64,000 bases of DNA, from NCBI RefSeq assembly GCF_034190915.1, contig NW_026947486.1:103585312-103649311 (forward strand). Direction: 5' to 3'. Both the position numbers and the translations under genes were made by a program. A model generated the notes under the pieces. The model did not search any database and was not told where the DNA came from. It was given only the letters and a program-made list of their open reading frames with translations. Source of the DNA: Cavia porcellus. Its lineage: Eukaryota > Chordata > Mammalia > Rodentia > Caviidae. Below, one piece after another: positions 21,659 through 32,189 of this stretch. Position 1 is the stretch's first letter; every line of letters begins with the position of its first letter.

Positions 21659-22255
21659 TAAATGGTAAGAATACATAAAAGTATGTGGTAATCATTATTT
21701 CCCATTATATTGCTTTGAAGCCTTATAATGTTTTCATTCATTATTTGGAATATTTTTATTTTGCATTGTTTGATTTTATTGTTTGTAATGGTATGATCAG
21801 CTATTTTGAAGAAAACAAGACATTATAATTACTAGTGATGATTTAGTATCATCTTGTTTTGAAGTCCCATCAAGCTTTTGTTCTTCTATCTCCATCGGTT
21901 TTATCATGTTGTATCTTATTGTATTTTATTATATGTGATCGTATAAATAAAATATTTTAAAGACAAGGAGATGATATAGTAACCTTTGTTTGTTTTCTGT
22001 TAGTTGGTTTTGAATACCCTGTGATATTTTCATTCTCTTGAATGGTTTTATGCTCTCTGGTTATGTTTGATACTATAGTATATGAAGGCATACTCAGTAT
22101 TTCAAGGAAAGAGACGCTATGGTTACTAATGTTACGTCGGGTTGTCTTGTGGTGAAACCTTATGTTGCTTAAATTGTTCTGTTCTGACCTGTTTTGTTAT
22201 ATCCTCTTTTATCTTAATCTTTTTTAAATTAAAAAATTATTAGAAAGTTAAGACT
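21659..22255 (+). mobile_element. L1 3' UTR
   Basis: T-rich, non-coding, about 600 bp. It consists of serial imperfect modules: a 'tattttgaagaaaacaagac' type block, 'atcttgttttgaagtccca', then 'gtgatattttcattctc', a second 'ggaaagagacgctatggtta' block, and a terminal 'gttctgttctgacctgtttt' stretch ending in TTTTTTAAATTAAAAAA. The same end point is seen in the antisense copy at 56141, supporting it as a true 3' end. Confidence 0.8.
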
Positions 22256-22257
22256 TT

Positions 22258-22774
22258 AAGCTCCACTACCTCAAACTCGGAGTAGACGAGTAGTGCTAAA
22301 AGTTGAGTTAATCACTGATACGCAATGACTTAATGAATTATGCCTATGCAATGAAACCTCCATAAAGCCCTAAAATTGCAGTTTAGAGAGCTTCCAGATA
22401 GACACAAAAGTAGAAGGTCCTGGAAAGTGATGTCCTGAGAGAGGGCCCAGCAGCTCCTGCCCTTTCCTGTATACCTTGACTTATGCATCTCTTTATCTGT
22501 ATACTTTTATAAAATCCAACGTAATAAAGCAACATAAGTGCTTCCCTAAAGCCTGTGACCAGCTTTAGCAAATTAAACATAAAGAGGGCATTGTGAGATC
22601 CCTTATTTACCACTGATCAGTCAGAAGTTTCTGGCCTTGTGACTGATGTCTGAGGTGGAGTTCAGTCATGGACATTGAGACCTAACCTATGGGATTTAAC
22701 CTTCCCTCTAGAGAAAGGATGTCAGAACTGGATGTAATTAGAAGACACCCCATTGGATCCCACTGCAGCACCAG

Positions 22775-22820
<46 letters not shown>

Positions 22821-22890
22821 TTGTGGGAAAATCCTCCACAAACTTGAGGTTGGAAGTTGTTGTACGAGTATAAGGACAAACTGAGCTAAG
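22258..22890 (+). mobile_element. Ancient ERV LTR
   Basis: 'gcaatgaaacctccataaag', 'agagagcttccaga', 'taccttgacttatgcatctc', 'ctttagcaaattaaac', 'tctgaggtggagttcagtc' and 'gtgggaaaatcctccacaaa' follow in order a eutherian-wide ERV LTR that I recognise by pattern but cannot name with certainty. A (TG)n tract has grown inside it. Confidence 0.6.
22778..22819. repeat. (TG)n microsatellite
   Basis: About 21 TG repeats inside the ancient LTR. Confidence 0.95.
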
Positions 22891-23089
22891 GTAATTTTTG
22901 TTCTCCTCCAGCATCTGCTATACATTTGGCCCCAAAAGTCCTGTTTTGCAGAGTCTCTCTTGGTACAAATGCTCTTAGAAATTCATAGGAAAATTCCAGC
23001 TTACATGATTTTCACTATAGTAATGTTCTGTTGTTCTTATCTCTAGTTCTGTACAGGTTCCCCTCATTCTCCAGTCCACCACTAGACTA

Positions 23090-23655
23090 GGCTTTCCAAA
23101 CTGAAAAAAACTGCCTCCAAAACTTCCTTTGGTCTCCATTCAGCTGCAGAAGTTGAGCTCAAACTCTTTGATGCAGTCCAAGATCACCACAACTGTGGCT
23201 CATCTTCTTAGCTGTAGCCATCTGTATCTTCCTACGGTCCTCTCTAACACTGCTCTCTAGCCATTCCAGATACTCAGGAATCTCCTGAGTTTGCCTCTGG
23301 CCATTGGACACTCTCACCCTGCTTTTCACATTCTCCTTTGCCTATCAAAACCCATACTGTGGAGTGGGAGTATAGCTTGATGGTAGAGTGCCTGCTAATC
23401 ATGTGTGAGGCCCTGGGTTCAAACCCCAATGCCAAAAAATCTGCCTCTTCATTGCCGTCTTCCTTCTCTCTTCCAATTGACCATCCTAGGCTCAGAATAA
23501 ATCACTTTGTTCCTTGGTATTCATTATTGCTCTTGTTATTTGTACAACCAAATGCACTAATGTCATTTTGTCACTTATTAGAATTAGCTGTGGGTGTATG
23601 ATCCCCACCAGGCTGTGAAATCCTTGAAAATAAGAAATGAGCCTTTGTTGCCATT
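23090..23655 (+). mobile_element. L2 LINE 3' fragment with nested ID
   Basis: The L2 text runs 'tccaagatcaccacaactgt', 'ctagccattccagatactc', 'ttcacattctcctttgccta', is interrupted by an ID (23358-23443), and resumes with 'tctgcctcttcattgccgtc' and the hallmark end 'aggctgtgaaatccttgaaa'. Confidence 0.65.
23358..23443 (+). mobile_element. ID SINE nested in L2
   Basis: 'gtggagtgggagtatagctt', 'gatggtagagtgcctgctaa' and 'ccctgggttcaaaccccaat' give both tRNA-like promoter boxes. It is more diverged than the young ID copies. Confidence 0.8.
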
Positions 23656-23657
23656 TA

Positions 23658-24000
23658 TAGTTGTTATAATTTGGATCTTGCGTGTCCCTCAAAGATTTCC
23701 ATGTTAGCAACTTTGTTCCATGGCACTATTGGGAAGTAAAGTAGAATCTTTGTGGAACAGAACCTTACAAAAGTTCTTTAGAACATTTGGGGCACACTCT
23801 AGAAAAGGATAATAAGACCCTGGCTTATTCCTTTTATACTCTTTGCTTTCTGGCTGATAAAGTGAGAAGTTTTGCTCTGTCCCACACTCCCACCATGACA
23901 CACTACACTGCTAAAGACCCAGTGCAACAGGGCCTCTTGATCATGGACTGGATCCTCTAAAGTCATAAGCCAAAATGAATCTTTTCTATGATTTATTTAA
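23658..24000 (+). mobile_element. MaLR-type LTR
   Basis: Begins 'ttgttataatttggatcttg' (TGTTATGGTTTGG-like start). It contains 'cccaccatgacacactacac' and 'cataagccaaaatgaatctt', matching the MaLR plan near its polyadenylation signal, and ends in 'attatcacaggatataatta'. Confidence 0.65.
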
Positions 24001-24049
24001 TATTAATTAATTATCACAGGATATAATTAAAATGACAAAAGGCTAATTA

Positions 24050-24275
24050 ACAGGAGTCCAGCTCCTCGTCATGTGCCTTGCACAAAATAGGAGCTCATTA
24101 AATGCTTGACAAGTGGCTCCACCGAAGTCTACAGCACTTTGCACCTACAGTCTTTCATTTGAGTCTCACAATTACATGAGGAAGGAGTTATAGTTATTCC
24201 CAAATCACAGATAAGGAAACTGAGGCACATATTGGATAAGAGAGTTGCTCAGGTATCATACAGCTATGTGGGTAC
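24050..24275 (-). mobile_element. MIR SINE, antisense, beside a short L2/MIR-type end
   Basis: 'cacagataaggaaactgagg' and 'cagctatgtgg' are the inverted MIR core. The left part ('gccttgcacaaaataggagc' 'tcattaaatgcttgac', 24072-24114) instead reads as a sense-strand L2/MIR terminus, so two small relics are probably juxtaposed. Confidence 0.65.
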
Positions 24276-25570
24276 AGAGGAATCTTTCCTAATCACAGTC
24301 AGTAGCTATTTTTTTCAGCTTCACCACATGGTCTTCTTGAATAAGTGGACACAAAACATTAAGCATCTATTATTAAGTGCTAAGTGAGCAGTAGGATATG
24401 GGTGACCAGGAAAAGAATCATATGGCACATGTTGGTTGGAACTATTAGCAGTGGCATCTTTTATGGGGAAAAACATCCTGACCCGTGAAAATCTTTGATG
24501 AAAGAATCCAAAACGGCTGAGAGACAGGGACCAGTTCAATGCAAAAAGTGGAGGATAGCTACTGGTTGTCAAGGATCAGGGAAACTGGAAGAGCTGTGTC
24601 AAGCTGCAAATGTGTTCGGAGACAGTGATGAAACCAACACTCTTTGATTACCTAAAATTGGCTGTGCAGAAATGGATGGCAATGGAGACGTTTGCTGCTG
24701 GGGAGAGAATATACTTTAAATTTAATGAGGACAACTCTAGAAGCCCTGCTGATTCCTGATTGATAAGTATTAAGGCGCCTCACTTAACTTGGAGGCACAG
24801 CTGTCTGCACTGAGCCTTGGTGGGTATTGGGCAGCAGCCCCACGCACAGGGAAACAGTCCCTGCCTTTTGGCATGTTTGTGCTTTCACCTCTGGAACAGC
24901 GAGTAGCAGAAGGAGCAAGCTTGCAGTCCTGCAACCCCCCAAAAGGTTATTTTGTCCAAAATGAATGTTGCCTATTGAATTCCCATCAGCCTGATTAGAA
25001 AGGATTATTCTAAAGGTCTGTGAAGTATCTAGTAGCCAATCTTCCTGAGTTATTTTTGAATAGCTATTGAATGGATAATTTCCATACCCATTATCAAAAT
25101 GATATGCTGGAGGTGAAATTTAGCTGTATTGTATTTGATCAGTAATTGCAGAAATGTTTCCTCAGATTTAATGCCTTATTGGCAGCAGGTCTCCCTACAG
25201 GCGCAAAAGATTTTGGGATACTTTTTGGTTGACACAAATGCTTTATTATTGCAATATTTTTGTTGCGGGGGGGGTTATTTGGGCATCTGAGGATGAACTG
25301 AAAGTTTTTTCACCTCCTGAAAGCAGCATATGGCAACACAGCATTTTCCACCAGCAAAGGAAAAAAATCACTCAAGCCTCAGTGTTCTGGAACAAGAAGA
25401 GACCCTGCAGTTTTCAATTCTCCGTGGCAGGCAAATCAGGTGGCAACAACCACTGACACAGGTCCCTGTTATCAGAAATAAATGGACAATGACGTGAAGG
25501 TTGAAATATTTGACAACAGAAAGGTAACCCGATTCCTAAGTTTTAGTTCACACTTTTTGTATTGCAAGAC
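24276..25570. other. Repeat-free stretch, no gene; possible conserved noncoding DNA
   Basis: The longest stretch in the window without a recognised interspersed repeat. It has balanced composition, homeodomain-like TAAT cores and no long open frame. The open frames at 24789-24998 and 25229-25456 show no domain. A G8 run sits near 25266. Whether it is conserved cannot be judged from one species. Confidence 0.4.
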
Positions 25571-25571
25571 T

Positions 25572-26055
25572 CTAGATCAGCTGCTGCCAATAGAAATAAA
25601 ATGTAGGTCACACATATAATTTTCATTTTTCCAGTAGCCCCACTAAAAAGAGGTAAAAAGTGGGCTGGGGGTATAGCCCAGTGATAGAGCACTCACCTAG
25701 CATGAATGAGGTTCTGCATTTTGTTCCCAGCAGTGGAAGAAAAAGGGACAAATGAATTAACTTTAACAATATATTTTCTTTATCCAAATTATCATCATTT
25801 AATCATAAGATCAATATATATTATTTAAATAATTTACATCATTTTTATACTAGGTCTTCACAATCAAGGGTGTCTCTCACCCTTATAATATAACACATTT
25901 AAATTCCAACTAATTGCATTTTCAATGCTCAGGCACCAAATTGTCTACCTAGCAGTAAGAATGTTGGCTGATTTTTTTTACTGAATTGACTGAAAGAGCT
26001 GGTTTATTGGCTAGTGTGTGACTAGTGACCACTGAATTGGGCAGCACAGGTCCAG
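25572..26055. mobile_element. hAT-type nonautonomous DNA transposon relic
   Basis: The ends are inverted: 'cagctgctgccaatagaaat' on the left and 'actgaattgggcagcacagg' on the right (reverse complement cctgtgctgcccaattcagt). The interior reads 'aggtcacacatataattttc', 'ccagtagccccactaaaaag' and 'gaattaactttaacaatata', as in an old eutherian MER-type hAT element. An ID SINE (25663-25745) is nested inside. Confidence 0.65.
25663..25745 (+). mobile_element. ID SINE nested in hAT relic
   Basis: 'gggctgggggtatagcccag', 'tgatagagcactcacctagc' and 'attttgttcccagcagtgg' form the ID body with a degraded B box. It splits the DNA transposon into two matching halves. Confidence 0.8.
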
Positions 26056-27334
26056 CTTGAGCTACATACCAAGCATGGCATTTCCAATTAGCCCCTGATT
26101 TGAAGTGGTCTTTATGGCTTACTCTGCCTCAAAGTCAGGGCAAAGCTGAGGTCACCCTTGCGTTTTACTATTCTGCCATTAATCCTCTTCCAAATCCTCT
26201 CCATCGCTTTGAACACACTTATCACACTGTCTTTGGCAATGTTTTTTTACAGTAATACATTTTTTAATTTAAATATTCTCCATAATTTTCAATCACCCCT
26301 TATATACGAAATCCTATTTCCACTGAGTCCTATAGTTCTGTGCAGACACTGCCAAGATTGTCAAATCCAAAAATCAAAGTCACCCACTGACAGTCAGAGC
26401 TAGTAACACTGCACGTAATTGTTTATTCAAAGAAGAAAAAGGCAGCTTCCTAAATCATTGTTAGCATGAAAAGAGGATGGAGACAACCTAGCATTATGGT
26501 GATGGGGGTTTGCTATAGTTCACCAACACGTCTTACCCTTGACCACTTTTTGGCTGAGTGATTTAATTTGGCTAGGCTGGGCTTTCCAATTGTGTTTTTC
26601 AATCACATACCCGTATAACCCAAACAAAGTTGCCTCGTTGTGTGGGTTATATATGGCCACAATAGAACTTGAAATTGAATAGTGTTGAAAATTGTCAGGA
26701 GAAATTGATTTACTTTGATTGAGATCTTTTTAGTTACAGAATAATACTGTTATTTTATTTATCTTTGTTGTGATGGGTTTGTACACGCAGCTGCCTGTCC
26801 TGGGCACACTGAAAGAATATTATTACCTAGGGACATTCACGGCTACTATGTGGACTATAATACTTCAGGAAGATACAATTTTGGTGTATCTGGACTGATT
26901 TTGCATTGATTTCTCTTCTGTAGGGAACTAAATGTTTTACACATATGAGGTCTGCCAAATCTGATAACATAGTTCAGTTACTGAAAAAAAGCCATGGTTT
27001 GCATGTTTCCTTTCCATCCCCACCCCCAAGCCTAGGAGAATGATGGGGATTCGATGCCATAAATGCATGTTGACCTCAATGGATTCCAAGTTACTTCTGA
27101 AAAGGCTGAGACATTGGCAATTACTTCTCACTCCCTTTCCTTGAATAGTTTCACTGAGGTAGTTACTGTGCTGTTATTAGAGCAAGTAAAGATAAGTTTT
27201 CATACTGGTACTCACAAATGACAACAGGTGAAAGACCTCATCACATAGTTAATTTGTCTGCTTGATATTAGAAACTGTTAATTTATTTTTCTACTTAATT
27301 GATCAAAAGAACTGGTTTTGACACTTTTACAATG
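26056..27334. other. No gene recognised (26056-27334)
   Basis: Unassigned, mostly AT-rich. The open frames (81 codons at 26158, 64 codons at 26937 on the minus strand) have no domain. No repeat I can name. Confidence 0.45.
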
Positions 27335-27480
27335 CTGCAATCTCTTTTCAATTCATCAAGTCCTAAGCACTATGATAGGTGCTGGAAATTAAGTGTAGAA
27401 TAAGGCAAAGTCCCTGCCTTCAAGTCCCTCAAACAATAGTGAAAGAGACAGAAAATTAAATAGCATAGGCAACTGTAAAA
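27335..27480 (+). mobile_element. L2/MIR-type relic
   Basis: 'taagcactatgataggtgct', 'ggaaattaagtg', 'aaagtccctgccttcaagtc' and 'agtgaaagagacaga' match the common 'increment, load, tally' block of ancient L2-type ends (ctaggcactgggga, ccctgccctcaagg, gagacag). Confidence 0.6.
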
Positions 27481-27789
27481 CTGCAAGCTAAATATTCCAA
27501 CTGGGAAATATATAGATGCACTTTGGGGGATTTTCCAGTGATGTGCCAGTTTCTGACACGGGTGCTTGAGTGGATATTGCAGCCATCATCAGATTTACAG
27601 AACCTGTGAGAAGAAACAAGTTGTCAGGAGCACGTGAGAGAAAATGCGGTTGGTTTTGACTTATGTCATAGATGACTACTGAGGAAACCAGATTTCTACT
27701 AGATAGCTGAGCACATGCACTAGAGCTCAAGAGAAAGGTTCAAAGTTCTCGCATGGGTGGCCATTTAACACACACACACTTGACTTTAG
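27481..27789. other. No gene recognised (27481-27789)
   Basis: Unassigned spacer. An 80-codon minus-strand open frame at 27488-27730 lacks any recognisable feature. Confidence 0.45.
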
Positions 27790-27990
27790 AACTTATATTT
27801 TCCTGTAATGGAGACTGAACCCAGGATCTTTGCACTGAGCTCTGCCTCCAGAGTGTTTTTATTTTTTACTTTGAGCCAGGATCTTCCTAAGTCTCTAAGT
27901 TACCCAAAGTGGGCTCAACTTGCAAGCCTCCTGTCTTATCGTCCCAGAGTACTAGAATTACAGGTTAGTTCCACCACACCCAGCATAATA
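27790..27990 (-). mobile_element. B1-dID-type dimer SINE, antisense
   Basis: Inverted ID part ('ggagactgaacccaggatct', 'ttgcactgagctctgcc') then inverted 7SL part ('tgagccaggatcttcctaag', 'ggctcaacttgcaagcctcc', 'agagtactagaattacaggt', 'ccaccacacccagca'). Own-strand order is 7SL then ID. Confidence 0.75.
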
Positions 27991-28199
27991 ATACCATATC
28001 TTTTTGTATTCTATTCATCAACAGCCCTAATTCACTTTTCATATACCAAATTAGGCTGACAAATTACCATTTTCATCTATTGCACAGTGGTACTGTTTGC
28101 CAAACAATGGTTTCAAAATGTTCTAACTGTATGTTTTGTCAGTGTCACTGGGCATATGTTGGAATATTTTACTGCATTTACTTTACAAAAGTTAATGGG

Positions 28200-28250
28200 G
28201 AGCTGGGAGTGGGGCTCAGTGTAGAGTGTGTCGTGTAAGACCTATTGTTC
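28200..28250 (+). mobile_element. Possible ID SINE 5' fragment
   Basis: 'agctgggagtggggctcagt' 'gtagagtgtgtcgtgtaaga' resembles the A-box half of ID. No B box follows. Weak. Confidence 0.3.
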
Positions 28251-28464
28251 CAGCTTTCACTGCAAAATAACATGAGGAAGTTCAGAGAAACAAAAATGAT
28301 AATGACAAGAAACTTCTTCGCAACTTTAATTGAACTAAACATGAAAATCATTAGATATGCTATAAGTGGACAAATATTTAGCTTCACATGGATGCTTATT
28401 AGACTTAAGACATTTGTGTCTTCAGTTTTGAACAAAAGGAATAATACTATGGGACATGGTCTGT

Positions 28465-28665
28465 ACTCCAACTAAAGCACACCAGTGGCTTCCCTGTTTC
28501 TCTGGCTTGCACATAGCATATTTGTAGAATTTCTTGGTCTTTATAATTGTATGAGCTGATTCATATAAGATATATATAAATATGTATATATATGTATATA
28601 TCTGCTAACTATCTAAATTCTATGGGTTCTATTTCTTTGCAGAACCCCAACTAATACAGCAATTA
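28465..28665 (+). mobile_element. Old LTR fragment
   Basis: 'ctgtttctctggcttgcaca', 'tataattgtatgagctgatt', an AT-rich (TATA)n patch (28565-28605) and the terminal 'ctttgcagaaccccaactaa' 'tacag' match the 3' part of an ancient ERVL/MaLR-class LTR by pattern. The family name is undetermined. Confidence 0.5.
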
Positions 28666-28879
28666 AACTCTTTAGCATCTGTGACTATTTCCTAAATGTC
28701 TGACTGTTGACCAATGTCTGACTCTAATACCTAATTCAACCAGTTCTTTGGTTGACAAAAAATAAGAAGACAACTGATTGCTCAGCTTAATAACTGAAAC
28801 CAGTCTCATTTTTAAAAGTCATAGTTTTCTAAATTTCTCCTAATTTTTTATATTTTATATCACTCAGGACTGATTTGTT

Positions 28880-29040
28880 TGGAGTGTTTTGTTGTTGTTG
28901 TTTTATTTGAGATGTGGTCTTTATGTTACCCAGTCTGGCCACAAACTCTTGGACTCAAATGATTCTACTGTCCCTGCTTCCTGAGTAGGTAGGAAAGCAG
29001 GTGCATGCCACTGCTTCTGGCTTCTTCCCAGAATTAAAAT
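28880..29040 (-). mobile_element. 7SL-derived SINE, antisense
   Basis: 'tgagatgtggtctttatgtt', 'acccagtctggccacaaact', 'cttggactcaaatgattcta', 'ctgagtaggtaggaaagcag' and 'gtgcatgccactgcttctgg' form an inverted 7SL monomer without the B1 internal duplication, close to FLAM-like monomers. Confidence 0.7.
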
Positions 29041-29079
29041 GCATAAAGATTAAGTCAGTCATAAAGTAAATTAAAATCA

Positions 29080-29170
29080 TAGTTGATTGGTAGAGTGCTT
29101 GTCTAGCAAGGCCCTGGCTTTGATCCCAGTACTAACAGTGGGTAGACAGACAGGGAGACAGGTAGATAAA
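29080..29170 (+). mobile_element. ID SINE, 5'-truncated
   Basis: 'gattggtagagtgcttgtct', 'agcaaggccctggctttgat', 'cccagtactaac' keep the distal A box and the B box. The 5' end is lost. Confidence 0.65.
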
Positions 29171-29719
29171 TGGAAGGCTACACAGTAAGTCTGCAAAGGG
29201 GGGCATGGAGAACAGGTTTTGTATAATGGTAAAGTAGTGCTGGGACTCCTAATATTTGCATAAGTATTTTATGTTCTGGTTGGGACTGAAAGTAGCTTGA
29301 TATACTGAATGGCAAAGGAAAACTATTAGCTCATAAAATTCCCTTCTAATAATGGAAGCTATACAATTTGCTTGGCTAAAAGACAGTGTTGCCAGGCACT
29401 TCTACCTCTCTAGAAATTAGTCCCAGCAGGTGAACTATTATGTTCCTACCATGAGCTGGGAAAGGTTTTTTAGTACATGCGAGGAGTTACTCATTTAAAA
29501 ATCTCAGAATTTATGTACAATAACACATATATAAACTTTAAAAACCAAACAAATGCATTTAAAACATAGTTTAAAACTGGTTTTTTATGGCCCTGAATCA
29601 AGGCTGGCAGTTTTTTGAAGCTGTTGGTTTCAATTGGAAGTCTAAAGTGGTATTTTTCTATGGTCTGTTGGCCATTTCAGAACTTTAGAAATGTAATGGT
29701 AGTTCATTAGAGAAACAAC
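29171..29719. other. No gene recognised (29171-29719)
   Basis: Unassigned AT-rich sequence. Confidence 0.45.
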
Positions 29720-30722
29720 TCACCCCCAGGTAAGCCCACTGCCACTGCTACAGACCTAAAAAGAGAGACCCACGCCCCCACCATGAGCCCACCACTGTGG
29801 ACCTGAAGGAGAGGCAGCTACACACACTCCCACACTCCCACACCCCCACCACCATAAGCCAAGCACACCAGGGCCAGAGGAGAAAAGCCCATGAGCCCCA
29901 GTGAACCAGCTGCTACTGGCCCAGAGTAGAAGCCACGCCCTGCAGTGGGCCTGCACCACAAGATCAAAGAAGAAGGAAGCCATGCCCCCTGGTGAGTTTG
30001 TGGCTGCCCAGAAGAAAGGAGGCCACACCCTGTGGTGGGCCAACCATTGCAGGCCAGAGGAGAGGCAGCTGTGCTCCCTGTGTCCTACCACCATAGAGGG
30101 AACATGATGGGCAGCTGACTGGCACCTCTCTGCCACCCCAGGAACCTTGGATCAGAGGAACCCAAATGCCTAGTCCAATTCACTGCACCACTGGATGGGC
30201 AGCCAATACAGGAAACACATGAGACTCAGAAACTAGCTGATTTGGAGGAACACAGGAAAATGTCAAGATAAAGGAGCAGAGTGCAATCTCAGACTTCCAG
30301 CCACACTTCCCACCTAGAACAAGTCCAGAAGATGTAGACATAAAAGAAAATAGTAGTCACACTCCTGAAAGTTGTGAAATGAAAGCAACTGAAGTAAAGA
30401 GACAAATTAGTGCTTATATTGTTTAATTTTGCATGCCTATATATCACCCAGAACAAGTGGAGGAGACATAGACATAGAGGAATTTAGAAGCCACACGCTT
30501 GAAATCTGAGATGATGGCAACTGAAGTAAAGAGAAAACTTAGTGCTTGTGCTGTTTGATTGACTTTGCATGCCTGTATCTGTTGATATGAGCATCAATTT
30601 AGAGGATAAAATGTGCATTACAGTAACTGTGGTTGATTACCTACTGTCTTGTTTTTTTGAAATCCAATATCATTCTCATTGTTTTGTTTTGTTTTATTCT
30701 CTTTTAAATTCCAAAAAAAGAA
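29720..30722 (+). mobile_element. Mini-L1 composite: monomers + duplicated ORF1 scrap + 3' UTR
   Basis: GC-rich tandem monomers (about 29780-30110) lead into 'acaggaaaatgtcaagataa' (30252), which aligns with the ORF1 start context at 14352. About 130 bp of ORF1-like text follow, ending 'gaaatgaaagcaactgaagt' (30378). The element then jumps to 3' UTR. The ORF1/3' UTR join is duplicated (30302-30445 and 30446-30580). The element ends with 'ctactgtcttgtttttttga' and 'attgttttgttttgttttat' and an A-rich tail at 30722. No ORF2 at all. Open frames of 68 and 126 codons on opposite strands of the monomer part are chance. Confidence 0.65.
29780..30110 (+). repeat. Tandem monomers, period about 46 bp
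   Basis: Units with CCAGA(G/A)(G/A)AGA..GC at 29874, 29921, about 29963, 30008 and 30054, each followed by 'cacgccct'-like and 'gggcc(t/a)(g/a)c' text. The CCAGAAGAGAAGC-type start resembles that of the 64-bp monomers at 8548. Confidence 0.6.
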
Positions 30723-31039
30723 CTTTTTTTGAAAGAAGCAAATGAGGATGCATGTTTTTATTTTAAATAGTACATCTGCATACATAAACAAACTGCTCAT
30801 CCCATGCCAGTGTTTAGGGAAAGAGTTAGTTGATACTGTGTTCATGTCCTATAGAGAATTATCAAAAGTTGAATTTCATTTTTTTTCTGTTGGTAAATTC
30901 ACTAAAATATTGCAAACCAACATGTAATTGTCACTAGTGCTATTTAATCATAAGTGCAAAATCCAGGTTAATTAATTAAGATGTACTTTAGGACAAACCA
31001 GATCATAGTCTGTTGACATGACAATCTGCTTTTTTCTGT
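30723..31039. other. No gene recognised (30723-31039)
   Basis: Unassigned AT-rich sequence right of the mini-L1 tail. Confidence 0.45.
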
Positions 31040-31190
31040 AAGGTAAACCTACATCTGTGCTTCGTAAAGTCTAATTCAGATATGCTTGATTGTGGGACCT
31101 TGTTAAAATGCAAGTTCTGATCCTGGGGGATGATGATGATGCTGATGCTGATGTTTCTAGTCCATAGTAAATACTTTAATCATGGGCTAT
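31040..31190 (+). mobile_element. MER5-like hAT relic
   Basis: 'ttgtgggaccttgttaaaat' 'gcaagttctgatcctggggg', then ATGATGATGATGCTGATGCTGATG and 'ctagtccatag' follow the MER5-type hAT-Charlie layout (ttgttaaaatgcagattctg, gatgctgatgctgctggtcc). Confidence 0.6.
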
Positions 31191-31369
31191 GTTTATTCAT
31201 TGAGGAATGCATGCTGTCAACCTCTACAGGATGTACAGTTCATTTTGGGAAAGGGATTTGTTTGTCCTGCTGTCTGTCTACCTAAATATTTTCTGGAAGA
31301 CTGTTCAATTTTTTGAAGGAAGGAAAGGAGAAAGAAATTCACATATTGAGGATATTGTTATGTCCTGCG

Positions 31370-31470
31370 ACTGTGTTAGGTACTTTAATTTAATTCTGAG
31401 AAGTACCTTGTGAGGTGGATAGTATTTATCCACTTTGTCAGTGATATAAAAAAAGCTGGATGAGATGTAC
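31370..31470 (-). mobile_element. MIR-type fragment, antisense
   Basis: 'actttaatttaattctgaga' 'agtaccttgtgaggtggata' and 'gtatttatccactttg' resemble the inverted 3' half of MIR (ctcacaacaaccctatgaggtagg). Short and diverged. Confidence 0.5.
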
Positions 31471-31844
31471 ATGCCTATGGTCAAAGATGTACATGCATAT
31501 GGTCAAAGGCCCTTCACCCACTAGACCATCCTATCTCCAAGATTTAAATCTTAATCAAAGGTGTTATCTAGTTCATCTCTTGTCAGAGTGGTCCATGCTA
31601 TTTTTAAAAGAAACACAATTGAAATATGTTAGCACTTATCATGCAACACAACAGAACCTCATGACAGCCTAGCTTCCTAGAACTAGCTCTAAATATACTA
31701 CCATTTGCTTTGTGTCCCTTAAAATGCAGAACTTACACTATTTGTCTAGAATCTCACCTTATATAGGAAAGTGGTGCTCATGTTGACCTCTGACTGCATC
31801 AGGTCTGTGTAAGTGTAAAAGCTAAGTCCTGTTCTCAAAGAGTC
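31471..31844. other. No gene recognised (31471-31844)
   Basis: Unassigned. Note a short direct repeat, 'gatgtacatgc(c/a)tatggtcaaag', at 31461 and 31487. Confidence 0.45.
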
Positions 31845-32168
31845 CTGTCATTTGGACATTGAATGACCCTGAAAGGTTCATGTATTAAAAGGTTGTCACT
31901 CTGGTGGGTAGGTGCTGGTTGAAGGTCCTTGGGTCTTTGGGACTACGCCCTGGAAGTGGACTGTGAATTCCTAGTCCTTTCCTGTTTCTCTTCATCCTCT
32001 GGCTCAAGCTGTGAGCAATTTTATCCCAGCACACATTCCTACTATGATGTACAGGCAGGCCAGCGAATCACAGATTGGAAACTACTAAATTGTGAGCCAA
32101 AATAAAACATTTTAATAAATTGATTATCCTGAGTATTTGTTATAGTCAGAAAGTTGACTGATACAAGG
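31845..32168 (+). mobile_element. MaLR-type LTR
   Basis: 'aaaaggttgtcactctggtg', 'ttgggtctttgggactacgc', 'cctggaagtggactgtgaat', 'gtgagccaaaataaaacatt' (polyadenylation signal) and a 'gactgatacaagg' end fit the MaLR LTR order. Confidence 0.65.
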
Positions 32169-32189
32169 AGGTGCACTAATGACTCCAAA

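Noticed and set aside
13716..22255. A simple nested pair of complete L1 insertions
   Set aside because: After the 3' end at 22.25 kb the sequence is an ancient LTR, not the missing ORF1/ORF2 remainder of an outer L1.
29756..30136. 126-codon minus-strand Trp/Gly/Ser-rich open frame
   Set aside because: A shadow of the GC-rich 46-bp monomers; composition, not selection, keeps it open.
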